DNA of 64,000 bases from Lunularia cruciata (Eukaryota > Streptophyta > Marchantiopsida > Lunulariales > Lunulariaceae). Position numbers and translations under genes: made by a program. Shown one piece after another: positions 60,470 through 64,000 of the stretch (position 1 is its first letter; each line of letters starts with the position of its first letter). The stretch covers positions 23,164,243 through 23,228,242 of the forward strand of contig OX419761.1 of NCBI GenBank assembly GCA_948567375.1, read 5' to 3'. The notes beneath the pieces were generated by a model that worked only from the letters and a program-made list of their open reading frames with translations, was not told where the DNA came from and did no database searches.

Positions 60470-63395
60470 AGCTAAATCCTATTAGTGTTGGTAAGAGGAA
60501 TATGTCCTACAACACCTACAATATTTGAGCCATGCAAATCATATGGTCTACAAACAATTGGAGCATCACCTAGTGTGATTTCTCTCCTATGGATCGTACC
60601 AACCAATGCTCTCTATAAAGCAATGGACACATGTTATCTAAAATGTGCTATGAAATGTGAGAATGAGAGTGCTCTCCCATGACATTTAGAATAATATGCC
60701 CTTACTCACATCCTAAAAAATGTGTCAAAGGCCATATCCATCACTCCATAGGGACTCCAAGGCTAGAGAAACAAAGAGGTGACCTTGTTACATACTCCTA
60801 TACTTGGAGACCTTGCCTATTTCCACTCTGCTTGCCACCCATCTAAGAGGATGTTTGATCATTCCCTTCTAACACCACATCATGTATATGGTCCATAACC
60901 ATAATATCCACTATTGTCACCTAATCATCTCAGACCAAGTCTACCTTGACTTGTGTCATTTGCAAAAATATACTAAACTTTCACTCCAAGCAAGGTATTC
61001 ACTCTCTCATGCCATGAAAAACACTATGTCCTTGATAACCTCATTGGTAGCTATCATTTGTCCTCCAAGAGGACACCATGTCATATGGACCACTACTACA
61101 TCTAGTGTAGAACCACACTCAGAAGTGAGTAATGGAGATGGAGATGGAGATGGGTGGACCAAATGTAGGTGGAACCTCATCACTGTAGAGAAAGTAGTTA
61201 TTACAAGTTGGAATGGCCTAATGCACGATTGAGCTAAGATCTAAGAGCAAGCTTGTTTGCTAGAGCAAGAGTGAGGATGTACACTAGTAGCATAAGGAAT
61301 GGACAAGTCCCTAAGAGAAAATGTAATGTATGCTAAATTTGTTGCTCCATCAAAGAAGATTGCAAACCTCTAGTCCAATTTGAAGGTAGGGAAGCAAAGC
61401 ATGGAAGGTCTTCTCATGCTTGTGGAGATATACTGTCTCTTATCTATTGCAATAACACCTGGAGAGACAAAGATTCCTCCTCCATCTTGCTCACATACAC
61501 CTCCAAGATTGACCTATCATCAAAGTAGAGGTGCCAAGAGAGCTCAAAAAACCCAAAAATGCAATAGGTGTCATCTCCTCTATAGATAGTAGGCCTATCC
61601 CTTTGCAATAGATTGGTAGAGATGTATATCTATGTGCCAAATCTCTTGTCACATACTCAAATGTCCTTGATCTGATGATATCAACAAAGACATCCATAAT
61701 CCTCCTATTAAATGCTCTCAAACTTGATAACAACATCATAGAAGAGGAAACCGTTTGAAGAAGGTAGGTTGGTCTAAAAGCAATACTAGAGGAGAATATA
61801 CCAAATACCACTTGCAGATCTCCTAGTAGAGAGAGGTCATCCACAAGAAGAATATCCTCTACAAGAGGGTGCATCTAGGAAACATGTGATACAATCCTTG
61901 GATCCTATAGGAACTTCAAGAATACATTGGCCATTTGTAGATGTGATACATCCCTTTAGAAGTTAGAGGTGAAGAGGAATACCTAAAAGGGACTATGCTC
62001 TACACTTTAAGACATTTACTCTCAAGCCTACAAGATAAAGCTCAATAGTCAAATGATCAAAGGCCTACCTAATCTGATCTACAATGCACACAATGTGTAT
62101 ATCATCTACCAAGGAGGGAAAAGCACAACTCTGCATGGCCAAAGCAGTAGATAAGAAGGCTCTAAATTGAGCCATGGCAAATAAAGGTCCCCTATCATAT
62201 ACCAATAATCAACTCCAAGACAATGACCCCCTCTTGTGAGAAACCATGTTGGTAATAAAGGGAAGAAGGAGAAGCATAAAATGACCACATAAAAGGAATA
62301 AGACTTGCCAAGGATCTGCTGGCCTCCCTAAGCTCTCTAAAGATGAATCTCGTGAGACATTATTAAAAGAATTCTCAAAATCCACCTATAGAACAACCCC
62401 CTTGGGGTGGATGCTAAAGAGAGCTATAATGCTTAGAGATATAGCTTGACAACCTTCAAGTGTAGCAACTCCAAAGTAATGTGGACTAAGGTGTTGTCTA
62501 AAGTGAGAATGATATCAAAGGACAATGGTACAACTAACAAAATTCAAACAAACCTCCCCATGCAAGAAGTCAACTAGCACCTAATACTTGATTAATTTAT
62601 CTAGGAATCTCTCCCCTTGCTATTGCTATTGCTACTGCTATAGCCACCTGAAATAGCTAGGTAAAACCACTAGAGGGATTGTGTTGCTAGAAGCAATCTC
62701 TAAAATGCTCATATACCATCCTTGATAAAACCTTGAGGAAAAACATGGAGCTATGCACAATGCCTATGCAAAAAATGGTACATTAAAACATAAAAGCTAC
62801 TCAAGCTAATTGTCAAAGATCGCTAGTAGTATTCCCTATGAGTTACAGACACACAAGGCATGGTGTATCTTGAGCCACTCTATAAGGCCTCACATGGAGA
62901 AGTGAAGCCACAGCTAGCACAAGAATAATAATAATAACACATTTTGCTTCTCTCTTTAGCTACTCATACTTGGAAAACCACTACACACTTCACATGAGTA
63001 TATGCTAACTCTAAAAACACTACAAAACTATAAATTCTTATAACTTTCAATTTATATCTCCATAATTTGTTACTAAATTCTCATGGAACAAAAATATGAG
63101 AACCAAGAGAATAAAATTGAAAGTTCCTGACCCATCACTTTCACCATAAATTAATCACTCCGAACATTCAAAAATCTAAATACTTTTATGTCTTTTTACA
63201 AGATTCTCCATAGCCTTCAATTTAGATACCAATGGAACCAAAATCAAAACTTCAATTTAGGTACCAATAGAACTAAAATAGAAAAATGGAAAGGAACTAC
63301 TATTCACTCATGTGGTACAAGCTACCTTGTTCCTAGAAACTCAAGAATTTCTCCCCACCCCCTCTTCCCTCTCTACCTCAAAATTTGACAAACTT
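60470..63395 (-). mobile_element. RLE-type non-LTR retrotransposon, copy 3
   Basis: The leader begins near 63395 and shares GTGATGGGTCAGGAA with copy 1. RT thumb text at 61491-61874 reads DILLVDDLSLLGDLQVVFGI and AFRPTYLLQTVSSS, then SLRAFNRRIMDVFVDIIRSR, closely following copy 1 at 49935-50345. The knuckle near 61050-61110 reads SECGSTLDVVVVHMTWC, with the first Cys changed to Ser. Endonuclease text VVDIMVMDHIHDVVLEG follows near 60880-60930. The 3' region aligns with copy 1 through TTTAGCTTCATTTAACC and ends at the microsatellite. Copy 3 is shorter (about 2.9 kb) because of internal losses. All coding frames are broken. Confidence 0.7.
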
Positions 63396-64000
63396 AACTA
63401 ATGATGTAGGACCTCGAATGCTCCCTTATCTTTCAGAATATTTTTTAACAATCCACCTTAATCGTTTGTGATTTACCTTGCATGCTTCAAATTAGTCAAG
63501 CGCCTAAGCTTATCTTTGTAATTCGTATGGACCGCATTATTGGGAGTGATTCATCTTTAGAGTCGTTTGCTTTAGTTAAAGTTAAATGGACCACATTCAT
63601 ACACACTTATAAAGAGTTGAAATAATTAATATGAATTAAAACGGTCTTAAGTGAAATTTATTAGTTTTTCAATAAGTTTAAATATAATATGATAAATAAG
63701 AAAATAGAAATGAGATAAATGTAAAAATTTGGATAATAAATCTGTGGAAAATTTAATCATAAATTTAAATATATCCAAATTCAATTTGAATTTGAACATA
63801 AACTTGTACTCAAGAGTGGATATCAACCTTCTCTAAATAAAAAGTAATTTTTGGTTCTTAAATAACTATCGTGCTAATATTCAAAATATCCATATTCTTG
63901 GCACCGTCTAAGAAATCTTTGTCTATATTCAGATAAATCTAGGAAATAATTATCTATATTCGCATAAATCTAAAATATTTTCTAATAATAGAAATTTTTC
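63396..64000. other. No gene recognised
   Basis: AT-rich. Near the right edge the phrase CTATATTC(A/G)(G/C)ATAAATCTA occurs twice within 60 bases (about 63923 and 63953). No ORF. Confidence 0.5.

Overview
The window looks like intergenic DNA from a large, repeat-rich plant nuclear genome. It is AT-rich and dominated by old, stop-ridden transposable elements, and it has a 200-base assembly gap. I see no intact host gene. A gymnosperm or fern-like genome is my best guess, because the elements are old and diverse and include types I do not associate with flowering plants. This is inference, not proof.

Layout. 1-3780 is a decayed Ty3/gypsy element on the minus strand, cut by the window edge. It is followed by a solo LTR (family A, 3785-4336), then a family B LTR with a primer-binding site (5031-5639), then a HARBI1-like transposase relic (about 5815-6760). 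7388-7587 is Ns. 7600-9490 holds a gag-like relic. 10118-10260 is a tRNA-derived SINE-like sequence, 10366-10665 a 100-bp tandem repeat, 11125-11484 another family A LTR fragment, and 11560-12200 a trihelix-like remnant. 12.7-21.5 kb is mostly non-coding AT-rich DNA with an (AT)n tract and a coiled-coil-rich relic (15.6-17.75 kb). 21.5-22.9 kb has a gypsy RT relic beside a family B LTR. 24353-27812 is a family A gypsy element, internally deleted, whose pol ends in a PHD finger. 27.8-31.1 kb is AT-rich with a perfect 108-bp duplication. 31138-31840 is a third family B LTR and 32.1-33.5 kb a second HARBI1-like relic. 36187-42170 is a complete-length but dead Ty1/copia element with both LTRs. 44.8-46.4 kb is an unclassified lysine-rich relic.

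The right third carries the most unusual material: three copies (about 47795-51450 plus; 55615-59005 minus; 60470-63395 minus) of one non-LTR retrotransposon family. Its order is C2H2 finger, reverse transcriptase, CCHC knuckle, restriction-like endonuclease. This is the R2-type architecture, not the AP-endonuclease L1/RTE type usual in plants. Between copies 1 and 2 lies a 4-kb stretch of visibly different, more GC-rich DNA (51.5-55.4 kb). It contains a 404-bp MITE and a degraded leucine-rich-repeat sequence resembling an NBS-LRR gene, and it ends at a run of 25 G.

Almost all coding signal is retroelement or transposon derived. No pathway or operon can be described. The value of the window lies in the RLE-type LINE family, the PHD-bearing gypsy element, and the nested history of the repeats.
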